DNA of 64,000 bases. Origin: Cinnamomum chago (lineage: Eukaryota; Streptophyta; Magnoliopsida; Laurales; Lauraceae). How positions within the stretch are numbered: position 1 is the stretch's first letter; every line of letters begins with the position of its first letter. Made by a program: the position numbers and the translations under genes. The DNA lies in contig CP142452.1 of NCBI GenBank assembly GCA_038049695.1, positions 32,228,501 to 32,292,500 of the forward strand. The letters run 5' to 3'. The notes under the pieces were generated by a model. That model saw only the letters and a program-made list of their open reading frames with translations, was not told where the DNA came from and made no database searches. Below, piece by piece: positions 9,885 to 20,647 of the stretch.

Positions 9885-12800
9885 CTACCCTTGATCGAAG
9901 AGATTTGTTCTTAAGGTCGGGAGGCCGACCTTGAGAGGGATTACAGCTTCCATCCCGTAGGCCAATGAAAAAGGGGTTGCCGAGGTGGATCGCCTCGGGG
10001 TGGTCCTGTATGCCCAGAGGACACTTGGCAATTCTTCCGTCCATCTGCCTTTAGCTTTATCAAGCCTTTTCTTCAGCCCTTCCAAAACCACTTTGTTCGA
10101 GATCTCTGCTTGCCCATTGCTCTGCGGATAGGCCGGAGTCGCATAGAGGTTTCTGATGCCGAGCTCTTGGCAGAAGTTTTTGAAGAATTTTGAATCGAAT
10201 TGGGTTCCGTTGTCCGAGACCAGAGCCCTGGGGATCCCAAATCGTGTAATGATGTTCTTCCATACAAAATTCTTTGTGTCGTGCTCGGTGATGGAGGATA
10301 AGGCCTCTGCCTCGATCCATTTTGTGAAGTAGTCGGTGCCCACCATCAGCCATCTCTTGTTTCCTGGAGTTCGGTGAAGAGGCCCCACGATGTCTAACCC
10401 CCATTGAGCGAAGGGCCAAGGACTGGAGATAGGGCTCAGATCCCGAGCTGGCTGGTGAAGGGAATGAGAGAACTTCTGACATTTTTCGCATTTCTTGGCG
10501 TAGATCTGGGCGTCCTTTTGCATGTAGGGCCACCAGTAGCCCTGGCTAATAGCTCTGTAGGCCAGTGATCTTCCCCCGATGTGGCTTCCACAGATTCCCT
10601 CGTGGATCTCATAGAGGAAGTCTTCCACCTTGCTCGGATGGACACATTGGAGGTATGGCCCTGAGTATGATTTTCTGTAGAGCTTTTCATCTGGAGATAG
10701 CCAAAAGTGTGCTGCCTTCATTCTGACCTTGTGAGCTTCAGTCTTGTCTTCGGGAAGCTTGTCCTCTTTCAAGAACGCCATGATTGGGTCCATCCAGCTC
10801 GGACCGAGGTCAGTAGATAGAACCTGCTGAACCGGGCAGAGCTCTATGCTCGGTTTTTCTAACGCCCCCACATCAACTGTCCTTCTCTTCCCAGCTTCTA
10901 CGGCCGAGGCCAAGCTTGCTAAGGTGTCTGCATGGCGATTGGACTCCCTGCCGATCTGCCTGACTTCAGCTTTTTCAAACTGGGAGAGGAGCTGCCTGGT
11001 GTGGGCTAGGTAGGCCATCATTCTTTCGTCTCTGGCTTGGTAGTCTCCGCTCAGCTGGCTCGTCACCAACTGGGAGTCACTGAAGACTACCACCCGACGT
11101 GCCCCCAGTACTCTAGCACTACTGAGACCAGCGATCAGTGCTTCGTATTCTGCTTCATTATTTGATGCCTTGAAGTTCAGGGTCAGTGCTTGCTCGATGA
11201 CTAGTCCTTCTGGAGATTGAAGGACGACGCCGGCACCTGCTCTCTTGGATGTCGACGATCCGTCAACGAAGACTTTCCAGGCCGATTCAAGGAATTTTTT
11301 CCAAGACTGGTCTTCCTCGGTCTCGGTGTTATCTTCTTCATTGCCCTTGGATTCCCCCAGTTCGGTATCGAGCGAGGTCGGTGCCGAACTAGGAGAGGTG
11401 AATTCGACGACAAAGTCTGCCATGACTTGTGCCTTGATTGCCGTTCTAGGCTGATACTGGATGTCGAACTGGCCCAATTCCACGGCCCACTTGGAGATTC
11501 GGCCAGAAAAGTTCGCCTTGCGGAAGAGGGATTTGAGTGGGAATTCCGTGATGACCATCATCGTGTGAGTCTGGAAGTAATGGGAGAGCTTGCGAGAGGC
11601 GCTGAGCAGTGCTAGTGCTAGCTTTTCAAGGGGCAGATATCTGGTCTCGGCATCGAGCAGGGTTTTGCTGGTGTAATAGATGGGATACTGTTGCTTGTCG
11701 CTTTCTCGAACTAGCACCGAGCTCACCGCATGGTCCGAGACTGCAAGGTAAAGATAGAGAAGATCGTCTTGCGACGGAGTGGACAATAGGGGCGGTGAGG
11801 AGAGGTACCTTTTGAGCGTTTCCAGTGCCACATCGCATTCTGGAGTCCACTGGAACTTGGAACTCTTCTTCAGGAGTTGAAAGAATGGACGGCGCTTGTC
11901 CGAGGCGCGGCTGATGAAGCGATTGAGTGCAGCAGCCATCCCTGTCAGTCTCTGGACCTGCTTGGCCGAGGTGGGGCTCTGGATAGCCTGTATGGCTGCG
12001 ATCTGCTCCGGATTGGCCTCGATCCCTCTCCGAGTAACCAGACTTCCCAGAAATTTGCCGGAGCCGACACCAAATGCGCACTTCGAGGCATTGAGTTTGA
12101 GCTGGAACTCTCGGAGGATGGCAAATGTTTGGCGTAGGTCTGTCAGGTGGCTCTGCGACTCCTTGGACTTGACCACCATGTCGTCAATATAGACCTCCAT
12201 CGTCTTCCCGAGTTGGTCCCGAAACATCCTCGTGACCAGCCTCTGATATGTCTCCCCGGCGTTCTTCAGCCCGAAGGGCATCACCTTGTAACAATAGATG
12301 CCTCGAGGTGTGATGAACGCAGTTTTTTCCTCATCAGATCTGTGCAGAGGGATCTGATGGTAACCTCGGTAGGCGTCCAAGAAGCTCATCCTGTCATGCC
12401 CCGAGGTGGCGTCGATCATTTGATCGATCTTTGGGAGGGGGAAGCTATCCTTGGGGCAAGCTTTGTTAAGGTCGGTGAAGTCTACACAGACCCTCCACTT
12501 GCCGCTCTTCTTCTTTACAACCACCGTGTTGGCTAGCCACCGGGGATAGTGCACCTCGCGGACTGCCCCAGCTTCGAGGAGCTTATCCACCTCTTCTACA
12601 ATCGCCTCTGTCTGTGGGATCCCCGTTCTGCGAGCCTTCTGCACTATGGGCTTGTGTCCGGGGTCCACATTTAGCTTGTGACATATGACATCGGGGTCAA
12701 TCCCTGGCATCTCATATGGAGTCCATGCGAAGACATCCTTATTCAGGAGTAGGAAGTCTAGCAATTCGGCCTTCTCAGTGTCAGGGAGCTGGCTACCCAG

Positions 12801-15476
12801 CAGGAAGTAGCGCTTCGGATCTTCAGGATTGATCCTGACCTCGGTGAGGTCTTCTATGCTTTTCTGCCCTGCTGTCCGCCCGACATCCTCGATCTCGGCT
12901 TCGAGCTCGGCCATATGCACTTGTCTCGGCTCCTCTTCTCCAGGTGTTACAGCCACGAGGCATTCTCGGGCCATCTGTTGATTTCCACACACAGTCACTA
13001 TTTCGACCGTTCCCCCAGGCTTCTCCAATGGAAACTTGAGTTTTTGATGAAGGGTGGATGGTACTGCCTCCATGGCATGCAGCCAACTTCGTCCCAATAT
13101 CACATTGTAGGGGGACGGCGCGTCTATTACCATAAAGTTTGCTATCTTCGATGCGCCTCCGACCCGGACTTCAAGTGAGATCCTGCCTTTGGGGTAAACT
13201 GGCTGGGCGCTAAACCCCACCAAAGGGACGTGGGCCTCCTGCAGGGCGGATTCGGGCAGGCCGAGCTGTTTAAAACAGCTATAGTAGACAACCTCGGCGG
13301 AGCTCCCTGGATCCACAAGGACGCGCTTGGTAGTGTAATTGTTCAGCCGCAGAGTGAGGATGAGGGCGTCATTGTGGGGGAGCTGGACTCCCTTTAGGTC
13401 TTCGTCTGAGAACCAAATCTTGGGCTTTTCCCTCTTAACCCTCTTCGGGGCGTTTTCCAACTCTACCGACATCACCTGCTTGCCATGGGCAGCTCTCCTG
13501 GCGTCTGACCGAGCTTGGGCACTTCCTCTGCCTGGAGTGGGGGCCAGGTGGATGACATTGATGGTACCCGCTGGTTCACTGCTCTCCTGGTCATCACTGG
13601 GTCGAGCGCGCTGCTGTGCTCGGTTGACCCTTTCCTCCTGTTTGATGTACTCCTGGAGGTGCCCATCATGGACGAGCTTTTCGAGGTGGGACTTCAGCGC
13701 AAAGCAGTCTTCGGTCATGTGCCCGTGCTGCTTGTGATAGGAGCAGTGTTTTTGCTGGTCTCTGATGGATGGATCGCTCATCATCGGCCGCGGCCACTGG
13801 AAGTACGGCTCCGCCTTGATCTTGTTCAGGATTCTGTAAATGGGCTCCCTGAATACCACACTGATGGCTCTGTAGGAATCGCCGGCAGGCTTGTGGGGCT
13901 GGGATTTTGGTCTCTTGCTGTTATCCGAGGAGATTGAGAGAGAGCGGGCGGGCTTCCTCTTATCCGACTTCGGTCTGGGGAATGTCCCTTCCCTGGTGGA
14001 GGCCTGGTGCTTCTTTGGGAGTCCGAACCGCTCTGTGCCATGGGCCTCGCCCTCCTCCTGTTCAATGTACTGTTTCACCCTTGCCATTAGTGCTTTTATC
14101 GTCGCCACAGGGTTCCGGACTAGGTCTCTGCGGAGTTCGTTTCCTGGGAGTAAGCCCTCCCTGAAGCACATGATGGCAATCTCGTCGTTGGCGTCGGTAA
14201 TCTGACTGTATATTGTCCAGAATCTCCTGGCGAAGGCAGTGATACTCTCGCCGTCTTTCATCCGGATCGCCATAAGATTGCTACCCGTCTTCGGGATGAC
14301 GCGGTGTGCTTGAAACTTTTCAAGAAAAGAGCTCCGAAGCTGCCGCAAGCTCGAGACCGAACCGGGGAGGAGCGCGCAGAACCACCGGAGGGGGAGGTCT
14401 CCCAGACTGGATGAGAAAACCCTGCAGTTCAAAAGACCGACGTCCCCCCAAACCGACATCCGCTGAGTGAAATGCCGTAGGTGCGCCTCTGGGTCCGAGG
14501 CTCCGTCATAAAGGACGAACCTCGGGACGTTAAATCTCTCAGGGAGAGAAAATTTTTTGATTTCCTGCGAAAAGGGGGACATGCCCTGATTGTCCTCTTC
14601 ATGCTCATCAGCTAGGTCTCGGGCGAATCCGATTTCGGCCAAGCGGGCCTGGACCTCCTGTTTGACGTAATGATCCAGCAACTCTTTGAAGTCCGCCCGG
14701 TCATCTGGTCTCTGTAGCTCTGGCTCGCGCCGCGATCCCCCGAGGCCACTGGGCAGACGACTGCTGCTGGAGCCCTCCTCCTCACAGTGGTATCCTCCTC
14801 TGCTGTTGAGGACCTGCCTCAGGTCTCGGTTGTCCGGGTGGGCTCGCTGTCGCCGGGGAGGTGGACTACGAGACTTTCTCTCATTTATCTCGAGTCGTTC
14901 CTCGAGGCGGCGAGTCACCTCGTCTTTATCTTGGAGGGCCCGGTGCTGGGCATTGAGCTCTTTGAGCAGGGGGTCGTCGCTCCTGGCTCCATGGGTTTGA
15001 TGGAAGGACTGGCCGTCGTTGAGGACGCGCTGGTGGGACTGTCGGGACCCCGTCCCGACGGGGGTTTTGCCTTGTCGTCGAAGACCCACCGTGGAGGCGT
15101 TTTGCTGAGGACCCTCGTGTGGCCGCTCACCAGTGTGGCGAGGAGTCTCACGATGGCTATCTTGGCGGAGGCGCGTGGTTATGGGCCGAGACGAAGAAGC
15201 CGACTGGATGATGCCCTCTACGTGCGCGGCACTCGACTTTATTCCTGACCTCCTCTGACGCGAGGTCCCCGAAGGCTCCTGCCCGACGGGGGGAATCCCG
15301 ATCGGCCCCAGAGGGGGAAGCAGCCCGGTCGGCCCCGGAGGGGGAGGCAAAGCAGAGTGAAGGCCAGGGGGTGGTTCCGGAAATGGTGGAAATGCAGGTT
15401 GCTCCTGTAGCGGGAAGGACGATGCTTTTTGGGACTTCGAAGGCCCTCCACCACCGTGTCTGGTCTTTGGAGGCAT
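9885..15476 (-). CDS. Gag-Pol polyprotein of the Tat-lineage gypsy element
   Basis: The open frame extends to 15527, but the first ATG is at 15476, giving 1863 residues; the stretch before it overlaps the primer site. In order there is a basic, Pro-rich Gag N-terminus, the retrotransposon Gag domain (LRWFCALLPGSVSSLRQL), a CX2HX4HX4C knuckle near residue 578, and a protease-like motif VDPGSSAEVV near 722, where the usual DSG or DTG is DPG. The reverse transcriptase has YIDD near 1096. A first RNase H follows, then a second one beginning VFVDGSS near 1405. Integrase has an HHCC finger and catalytic motifs LDIVGPL, VSDNGTQF near 1755, and a YPQSNGQAE motif carrying the glutamate. One frame covers gag and pol. 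It ends early at TAG 9885-9887, so this copy probably makes an integrase lacking its C-terminus. Confidence 0.92.
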   Translation of the reverse strand: MPPKTRHGGGGPSKSQKASSFPLQEQPAFPPFPEPPPGLHSALPPPPGPTGLLPPLGPIGIPPVGQEPSGTSRQRRSGIKSSAAHVEGIIQSASSSRPITTRLRQDSHRETPRHTGERPHEGPQQNASTVGLRRQGKTPVGTGSRQSHQRVLNDGQSFHQTHGARSDDPLLKELNAQHRALQDKDEVTRRLEERLEINERKSRSPPPRRQRAHPDNRDLRQVLNSRGGYHCEEEGSSSSRLPSGLGGSRREPELQRPDDRADFKELLDHYVKQEVQARLAEIGFARDLADEHEEDNQGMSPFSQEIKKFSLPERFNVPRFVLYDGASDPEAHLRHFTQRMSVWGDVGLLNCRVFSSSLGDLPLRWFCALLPGSVSSLRQLRSSFLEKFQAHRVIPKTGSNLMAIRMKDGESITAFARRFWTIYSQITDANDEIAIMCFREGLLPGNELRRDLVRNPVATIKALMARVKQYIEQEEGEAHGTERFGLPKKHQASTREGTFPRPKSDKRKPARSLSISSDNSKRPKSQPHKPAGDSYRAISVVFREPIYRILNKIKAEPYFQWPRPMMSDPSIRDQQKHCSYHKQHGHMTEDCFALKSHLEKLVHDGHLQEYIKQEERVNRAQQRARPSDDQESSEPAGTINVIHLAPTPGRGSAQARSDARRAAHGKQVMSVELENAPKRVKREKPKIWFSDEDLKGVQLPHNDALILTLRLNNYTTKRVLVDPGSSAEVVYYSCFKQLGLPESALQEAHVPLVGFSAQPVYPKGRISLEVRVGGASKIANFMVIDAPSPYNVILGRSWLHAMEAVPSTLHQKLKFPLEKPGGTVEIVTVCGNQQMARECLVAVTPGEEEPRQVHMAELEAEIEDVGRTAGQKSIEDLTEVRINPEDPKRYFLLGSQLPDTEKAELLDFLLLNKDVFAWTPYEMPGIDPDVICHKLNVDPGHKPIVQKARRTGIPQTEAIVEEVDKLLEAGAVREVHYPRWLANTVVVKKKSGKWRVCVDFTDLNKACPKDSFPLPKIDQMIDATSGHDRMSFLDAYRGYHQIPLHRSDEEKTAFITPRGIYCYKVMPFGLKNAGETYQRLVTRMFRDQLGKTMEVYIDDMVVKSKESQSHLTDLRQTFAILREFQLKLNASKCAFGVGSGKFLGSLVTRRGIEANPEQIAAIQAIQSPTSAKQVQRLTGMAAALNRFISRASDKRRPFFQLLKKSSKFQWTPECDVALETLKRYLSSPPLLSTPSQDDLLYLYLAVSDHAVSSVLVRESDKQQYPIYYTSKTLLDAETRYLPLEKLALALLSASRKLSHYFQTHTMMVITEFPLKSLFRKANFSGRISKWAVELGQFDIQYQPRTAIKAQVMADFVVEFTSPSSAPTSLDTELGESKGNEEDNTETEEDQSWKKFLESAWKVFVDGSSTSKRAGAGVVLQSPEGLVIEQALTLNFKASNNEAEYEALIAGLSSARVLGARRVVVFSDSQLVTSQLSGDYQARDERMMAYLAHTRQLLSQFEKAEVRQIGRESNRHADTLASLASAVEAGKRRTVDVGALEKPSIELCPVQQVLSTDLGPSWMDPIMAFLKEDKLPEDKTEAHKVRMKAAHFWLSPDEKLYRKSYSGPYLQCVHPSKVEDFLYEIHEGICGSHIGGRSLAYRAISQGYWWPYMQKDAQIYAKKCEKCQKFSHSLHQPARDLSPISSPWPFAQWGLDIVGPLHRTPGNKRWLMVGTDYFTKWIEAEALSSITEHDTKNFVWKNIITRFGIPRALVSDNGTQFDSKFFKNFCQELGIRNLYATPAYPQSNGQAEISNKVVLEGLKKRLDKAKGRWTEELPSVLWAYRTTPRRSTSATPFSLAYGMEAVIPLKVGLPTLRTNLFDQG

Positions 15477-15510
15477 GGCTTCAGTAGAGGTTTTGACAAA
15501 GATCCTAGTC

Positions 15511-15528
15511 CCCACAGACGGCGCCAAC
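15511..15528 (-). other. Primer binding site of the gypsy element (tRNA-Asp-like)
   Basis: On the minus strand the bases next to the 5' LTR read GTTGGCGCCGTCTGTGGG. TGGCGCCGT matches the complement of the 3' end of plant tRNA-Asp; the rest matches poorly. Position directly after the LTR supports the role. Confidence 0.7.
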
Positions 15529-16205
15529 TGTAAGTGCCTAAAAATTACAGACTTAGTTAATGGAGGATCAAGCTCCCGATTTGTGGTTTTGAAGGGGATA
15601 AAGGGAAAGGATCGAGCCTCCAGTGACCTGAAAGGAAGAAAACGACGGTCAGAGACCCTGGCTATGGGTAGCCGAAGGCCCTCCGACGATCAAGTCAGTG
15701 TGGGAATTGAATGAGAATGGAGAAAGAGAGCTTTTGGAGGGGAGGATCGTGTGTACCTTGTAAGGCTTTCCTTCATGTAATATATAGACGTGAGGGTCAT
15801 CATGGTACTGTCCACATGAAGGGATGGGAGTCCCATCAGCGTGTATTCGTACCTCTTGAGTGGGGGTAGGTGAAAAGGGGGTGTCCCATCGGATCATCAT
15901 CCCATACCTATGGCCCTGAGATAAGGCGTGCCTCTTATCTAGGTTTGGCGCCCACTCCGTCTGTCAGCTTGCCATCCCCGTCGTGGCAGCGCATTTATGG
16001 CCGCATTTATGACTGAGTGATAGGAGCCGAGGTCGGGCAGAGGCTGAGACCGAGATCGGAGCCTGTGACGTGGCCGCCGAGACTCGATTCATGATTCCTC
16101 CGAGATGGCGCTACGGCCGACCTCATGTGGTTTTCGAGACCAAGGTTAAACCGAGACTGGGGATGGGCCCCGTCCGAATTAGTGAGCACAAAACGACCCC
16201 ACACA
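15529..16205 (-). repeat. 5' LTR of the gypsy element (element orientation)
   Basis: This 677-bp copy pairs with 5125-5805. It carries the promoter for minus-strand gag-pol transcription. It is followed by the target duplication ATGTC at 16206-16210. Confidence 0.95.
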
Positions 16206-16210
16206 ATGTC

Positions 16211-17432
16211 TTACCAAATGGTGCATTTGTAAAAATGTCTATCTGAAACTCATTATGTATGAAAAAATAATACCATTAATCTGAAATATAATAAAATCAT
16301 ACCTGACTCCATAGCTTTTTGTGCTTCGAACACCAACAGTTGGCTGGATTCGAAGAGAGATTTACAACTTCCTTGAACCCTGTTACTTTCACTCTCGCAA
16401 AATAATGAAAGCCTAGAGAGTTCACCATAGGTAAGGAAAAGAAGATTACCAAAGCAGCCCTCAATCTTATCCTTTTCGCTGGACTAAGAAAAGTAGATTT
16501 CTGAATTCCATACCATATTAATGAGTAAACTAAGTTTTGGATATCTTCTCCTTACCAACAGTATTAACCGTAAACTTAAACTAAAAGTAGTAGCTGAGAA
16601 TGACATGTCTTCCTTTCATTTCAGGAGGAAGCCTTAAAAAGAAGAGCGTGTGTAGCACTGTACACTAACACTACATCATGGTTGTTCTCATCACGTAGCA
16701 ATCCTATCTCTTGACTTTTGTACTTTAACATGGGTGAGCTAGCACTGAAGAGAGGGCTGACAGTATGATATCAAGTGTTTAAACACTCATGGACAGAGTT
16801 GGTTTGGTCATATTCTTTTTTATCATTTTTTATTTTATTTTTAAGTCGAGCTAAATGGGCCTCACCACAGGGATGGTTGCAATTTGCTGTCCACGTGAAG
16901 ATTTGTGCGAATCATTTCATCATCACATAATTCCAAGAAGCTCTTGGACAATGAACTGCAATTTTACTGTACCATTTTATGTTGGTTCCTGCCCTTTCAA
17001 GGAATAACAAGATATCCACTTTCCAAAAAAACCTTACTGGTTGACCTTCTAAAAGATGCAGAGCCACTGGTGGCTCTCATAATGGATGGAAAAATGCCAC
17101 AGTAATCTCCATTAGATGTTGCAAGATCTTTTGCTTTCCATTTTCATGCTCACATGGGATCCAAATTAACTTTCTAAATGTGGATGACAGCCCCCAGTAT
17201 GGTTATCCAATCCAAACATCTGAAGTCTCGGTTTCTGAATAAAACAGCATGAAACCTATTTGATCCGGAACCATGCAAATAGTATCTAGAATATTTGGAT
17301 CCGGATCCTAGTATGTTTCGACCTGAGCTTATGGATACATGAAGATTATATTCACATATACAAATTCATTAGGTTTTAAGATCCTGCATGGTTTGATTGA
17401 TAGTCATATTTGAGTCCACTTTACTTTAGTCA
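16211..17432. other. Intergenic, no gene seen
   Basis: No domain-bearing frame, RNA gene or clear transposon terminus was recognised in this stretch. Confidence 0.5.
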
Positions 17433-17441
17433 TAAACCATT

Positions 17442-18060
17442 GGGACAATTACCATACGGACGGTCATAAACTTGACAATAGCCTCAGAACAGTCCAAAAA
17501 TGCATATTCACCGCAGAGCTATTCGATCCGTAGGATATCGCAGGCTGCGATATCCTAGGAATGTAGGATATCCCACAATCAGAAGCAGGAAGACTTGAAC
17601 TGTCCGTTTTTCTCATTTTTTTCCCTGACCGTGGGACCACCAAACCACCATCCAAACCATTGGATAACTGTATGAGTGTAAGAACTAATAACGCACCAAT
17701 TTTGAACTATTGATCTATCACGGTTATCGAGAAATTTGAAAGAAAGTCACGTTTTGCAAAAGTTGCTTATAATTAATTCTTATAATTTGCAAAACGTGAT
17801 TTTCTTGCAAATTTCTCGATAGCCGTGATAGATCAACAGTTCAAATTTAGTACAATAATAGTTTTTACACTCATACAATTATCCAACGGTTTGGAGGGTG
17901 GTTTGGTGGTCTCACAGTAAAGGAAAAAAAATAAATACACGAACTGTTCAAGTAATTGTGGGATATCATACGGATCGAACAACTCTGCGGTAAATATGTA
18001 TTTTTTGGGCTGTTCTGTGGTTATTGTTAAGTTTATGACTGTCCGTACGGTAATTTTCCC
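17442..18060. mobile_element. Fold-back Mutator-like element, 619 bp, 9-bp target duplication
   Basis: The left half is repeated in inverted orientation in the right half over nearly its full length. The ends are GGGACAATTACCATACGGAC and, inverted, GGGAAAATTACCGTACGGAC. The arms meet around 17765-17785 at an AT-rich loop. The element is flanked by the perfect 9-bp repeat TAAACCATT (17433-17441 and 18061-18069). Long inverted repeats plus 9-bp duplications identify non-autonomous Mutator-like elements. There is no transposase. The left arm is about 50 bp longer because of an extra GATATC-containing stretch near 17530-17570. Confidence 0.85.
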
Positions 18061-18069
18061 TAAACCATT

Positions 18070-18739
18070 TGTAAGTGCTGCTTTTTTTAAAAAAAATATA
18101 TTTTTAAAGCTCTTTCATCCGGTTATACTAATATGCGTCTTATTTTGGATCCGGATCAAGATCCATTTTTATTCCGGATTCAACTTGTCTCTGCCTGGGA
18201 TCCAACCCGTTTGCATCCTTAATTCCTAAAGCCTACTTAGTTTGCTGTATGACAGATTGGGTGCCATGCAGCGAAGGGACGATCCTGGCCACAAATCATG
18301 TGCAACGGAATGATCCTGCTCATCCACTTCATGGACTGTTTCTCATTCAATGTTGACCTTTGTCAACATTATTTTTGGTCCTCCATTTGCACATAAATAA
18401 TCAGATGGTACAGATGGTCCAACCAGTGAAAATTTTCAGTTGTGGCCAATGCCCAGTAGGACCCACCTGATGAGTGATCTGCACCGATGATAGCATGCCA
18501 TGACCTGCTCCCTTGAAACACAACTGAAAAATCATTACCTTTGCTTTTGCATTGCACCTGTGATTTCTCTCACTCGATTTCCCAGGTCATAGGAGGCGAG
18601 CATAGAAAAGTAATATGGTCAAAGAGAGACAGCCAGATAAAAGTTCATACCAAGGACGACAATTTTTCATTTATTTCGAGGGATTTTGGTGGTGTGGCTG
18701 CCCAAAGATTTGAGATTTGCCAAGTTAACTATTGAAGTT

Positions 18740-18773
<34 letters not shown>

Positions 18774-20316
18774 CCCAACAACGTGGAGTTGTTTGTATGA
18801 TAGTCTAGGGCCGTGAGACATCAATAGGATATTGCACAATTTCCACTTCGTTCGTAACTTTTTAGCCCCCTTCTGGCGTACGAACAACACTACAGAAAGT
18901 TTTTTAAACCTCAAACGTTGTCAGGCAAATGTCGGATCTTAGGGCAGCCATTCAGTCAAAATCCCTTATTTCAGTGGGAGCTCGAAGGACTCGGAGTGGA
19001 AAATTTAGAAATAATCCCACACTAATTACCTTTTCACAAGTATAAGAAACATACTTTGATAAGAAATTAATATTCAGGTAAAATTCTCCGACGATTGCAT
19101 ACTGTCCATTGGAGTATAGCTTGTCGGACCCACTTGGATGCATTCCTACCATTAATGGTAGGATAGATTGAAAGGCCTCTTCATGGATAAGGATCATGCG
19201 ACAAATCAGCCACATCAGATTGTCCCGACCCTTAATTCAATAGCCTTAATGTTTAATGTTCCATTAACCATTGGACGTTTTGAGACTTAATCCAAGGGAG
19301 GTAATCCAACTGCGAGTAAAGCTTCAATGAGCATAAAAATGGCCATGATGCCAGATCATGGGGATCAAAGGTGGGCTAAATGGTCCCCATAGAGCTGGAC
19401 TGCAAGTGCAGTCATAGGGAAATATTTTCCATTAATAAATAATCTCATGCTTTAGCCAATGTTACAGCGGACCATAAGACCAATTAGAGCAAATAATCTC
19501 TAATAGAATATGGTGGAAAGTGATTTTGAGTAGTTTAGCTTCCAAAGAGTCCCATTGATGGATTTAAGCATTGAAATAGAAATTGTTGGATCCGTTAAGG
19601 AACCCTGCTCTTTATGAGAAACTTTGAAGGATAATTTTTTTTCTAAATATGATACGCATCAATTGCCAAACAACTCAATTTCTCATCTATATGTACTCTT
19701 CAAAACCTTCCATATGCCAAAAATATTACAACATTTTGATATTACACTATTCTATTATATACTATTTTATTATTGCAGTACTTAATTATACAGAAATTTC
19801 CTTGGCCAAATATCCAACAGACCTCAACTTTTCACTTCCCCATTTCTGTTGGATGTCCCTTTATCAGAGACATTTAACTTTTTTTTTTTTGTTTTTCCCA
19901 TTCTCTGCTTTGATAGAACGGAAAGCTAATCATTGTAGAGGCAGAACCCTAAAGTTATTCAAGAAGAATAAGAGATATACCATACTAAATTCCATCCTTG
20001 GGTCCACTAAATTACGGCTTTCTCAGAGTGTGTGAGGGAAGTAATTTGATCCATAGGTGGGTCGATATTGCCCAAAAACGGCCACACCAATGTGTGGTCA
20101 TGTTCATCTTGAGTTCCAAGGCTCACAGGTCAATCAATTAGGTCATGTCATTTAAGATTGCAGTGCAGACCTAGCTCTCACCCTGATGATACAGCACTTG
20201 ACCAGCAATTTCCTAGACTAGTCAAGTTTAAGCTCTGTATTGCTTCCCTACACCTGAATGACAGCACAAAGGAAAAACAAGTGAGGAGGAGGATTATGAA
20301 TACACCATGGCAACAG
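18070..20316. other. Intergenic region downstream of the MRPL46 gene, no gene seen
   Basis: The most notable feature is a run of about 34 A residues at 18739-18772, possibly an old retrotransposon tail. Other frames are short and unrecognised. Confidence 0.5.
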
Positions 20317-20322
20317 TTTATT
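20317..20322 (-). terminator. Probable polyadenylation signal of the MRPL46 gene
   Basis: AATAAA on the minus strand lies about 180 bases beyond the MRPL46 stop codon, a reasonable 3' UTR length. It is the only perfect signal I noticed in that interval. Its use is inferred. Confidence 0.4.
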
Positions 20323-20503
20323 CCAAGGGGGGAAGAACTTTTTGACTAATTAGTCTATCAGCTCTTTTGATTGTCAAAAGTACAATAACGTTTCTACCAA
20401 TGATGTATCCAAATGAAAAAAAAAAAAATCTTGATTTTGAGAAAGTTGCACTGCTTTTGCAGACAATTTTTTCTTACAACAATCTAGAGCCCAAAAAAAT
20501 AAA

Positions 20504-20647
20504 TTAGCTGATAATCATCTGGTTGAGGAAGGCAGCCTGCTCCGGGAAATATTCCATTAGTTCATCCTTGGTAACCCAAACATGGTCTTCACATTTTCCA
20601 ACCATAAATTTGTTGGTACCAATCACTTGCGATTTGAAAAAGAATCG
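20504..20647 (-). CDS. MRPL46: MRPL46 last exon
   Basis: This 144-bp exon starts after the acceptor TTTTGCAG and encodes 47 residues from [14 protein letters not shown] to FLNQMIIS, then TAA. It joins in phase 0 to the exon ending at 43749, 23.1 kb away. The frame is closed immediately upstream by intron sequence, so the exon is invisible to a simple ORF scan. Confidence 0.9.
   Translation of the reverse strand, partial: RFFFKSQVIGTNKFMVGKCEDHVWVTKDELMEYFPEQAAFLNQMIIS

Larger units (their letters stand above)
5125..16205 (-). mobile_element. Ty3/gypsy LTR retrotransposon, Tat lineage, 11.1 kb, near-complete
   Basis: Two LTRs (681 and 677 bp) are flanked by the 5-bp target duplication ATGTC (5120-5124 and 16206-16210). 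In element orientation (minus strand) the order is 5' LTR, primer site, gag, protease, reverse transcriptase, RNase H, a second RNase H, integrase, untranslated region with a tandem repeat, an antisense spliced gene, purine tract, 3' LTR. Integrase placed after RNase H makes it Ty3/gypsy, and the extra RNase H together with an additional gene between pol and the 3' LTR is characteristic of Tat elements. I counted six substitutions and one 4-bp indel between the LTRs (about 0.9%), so the insertion is recent, well under a million years at commonly used plant rates. Confidence 0.93.
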
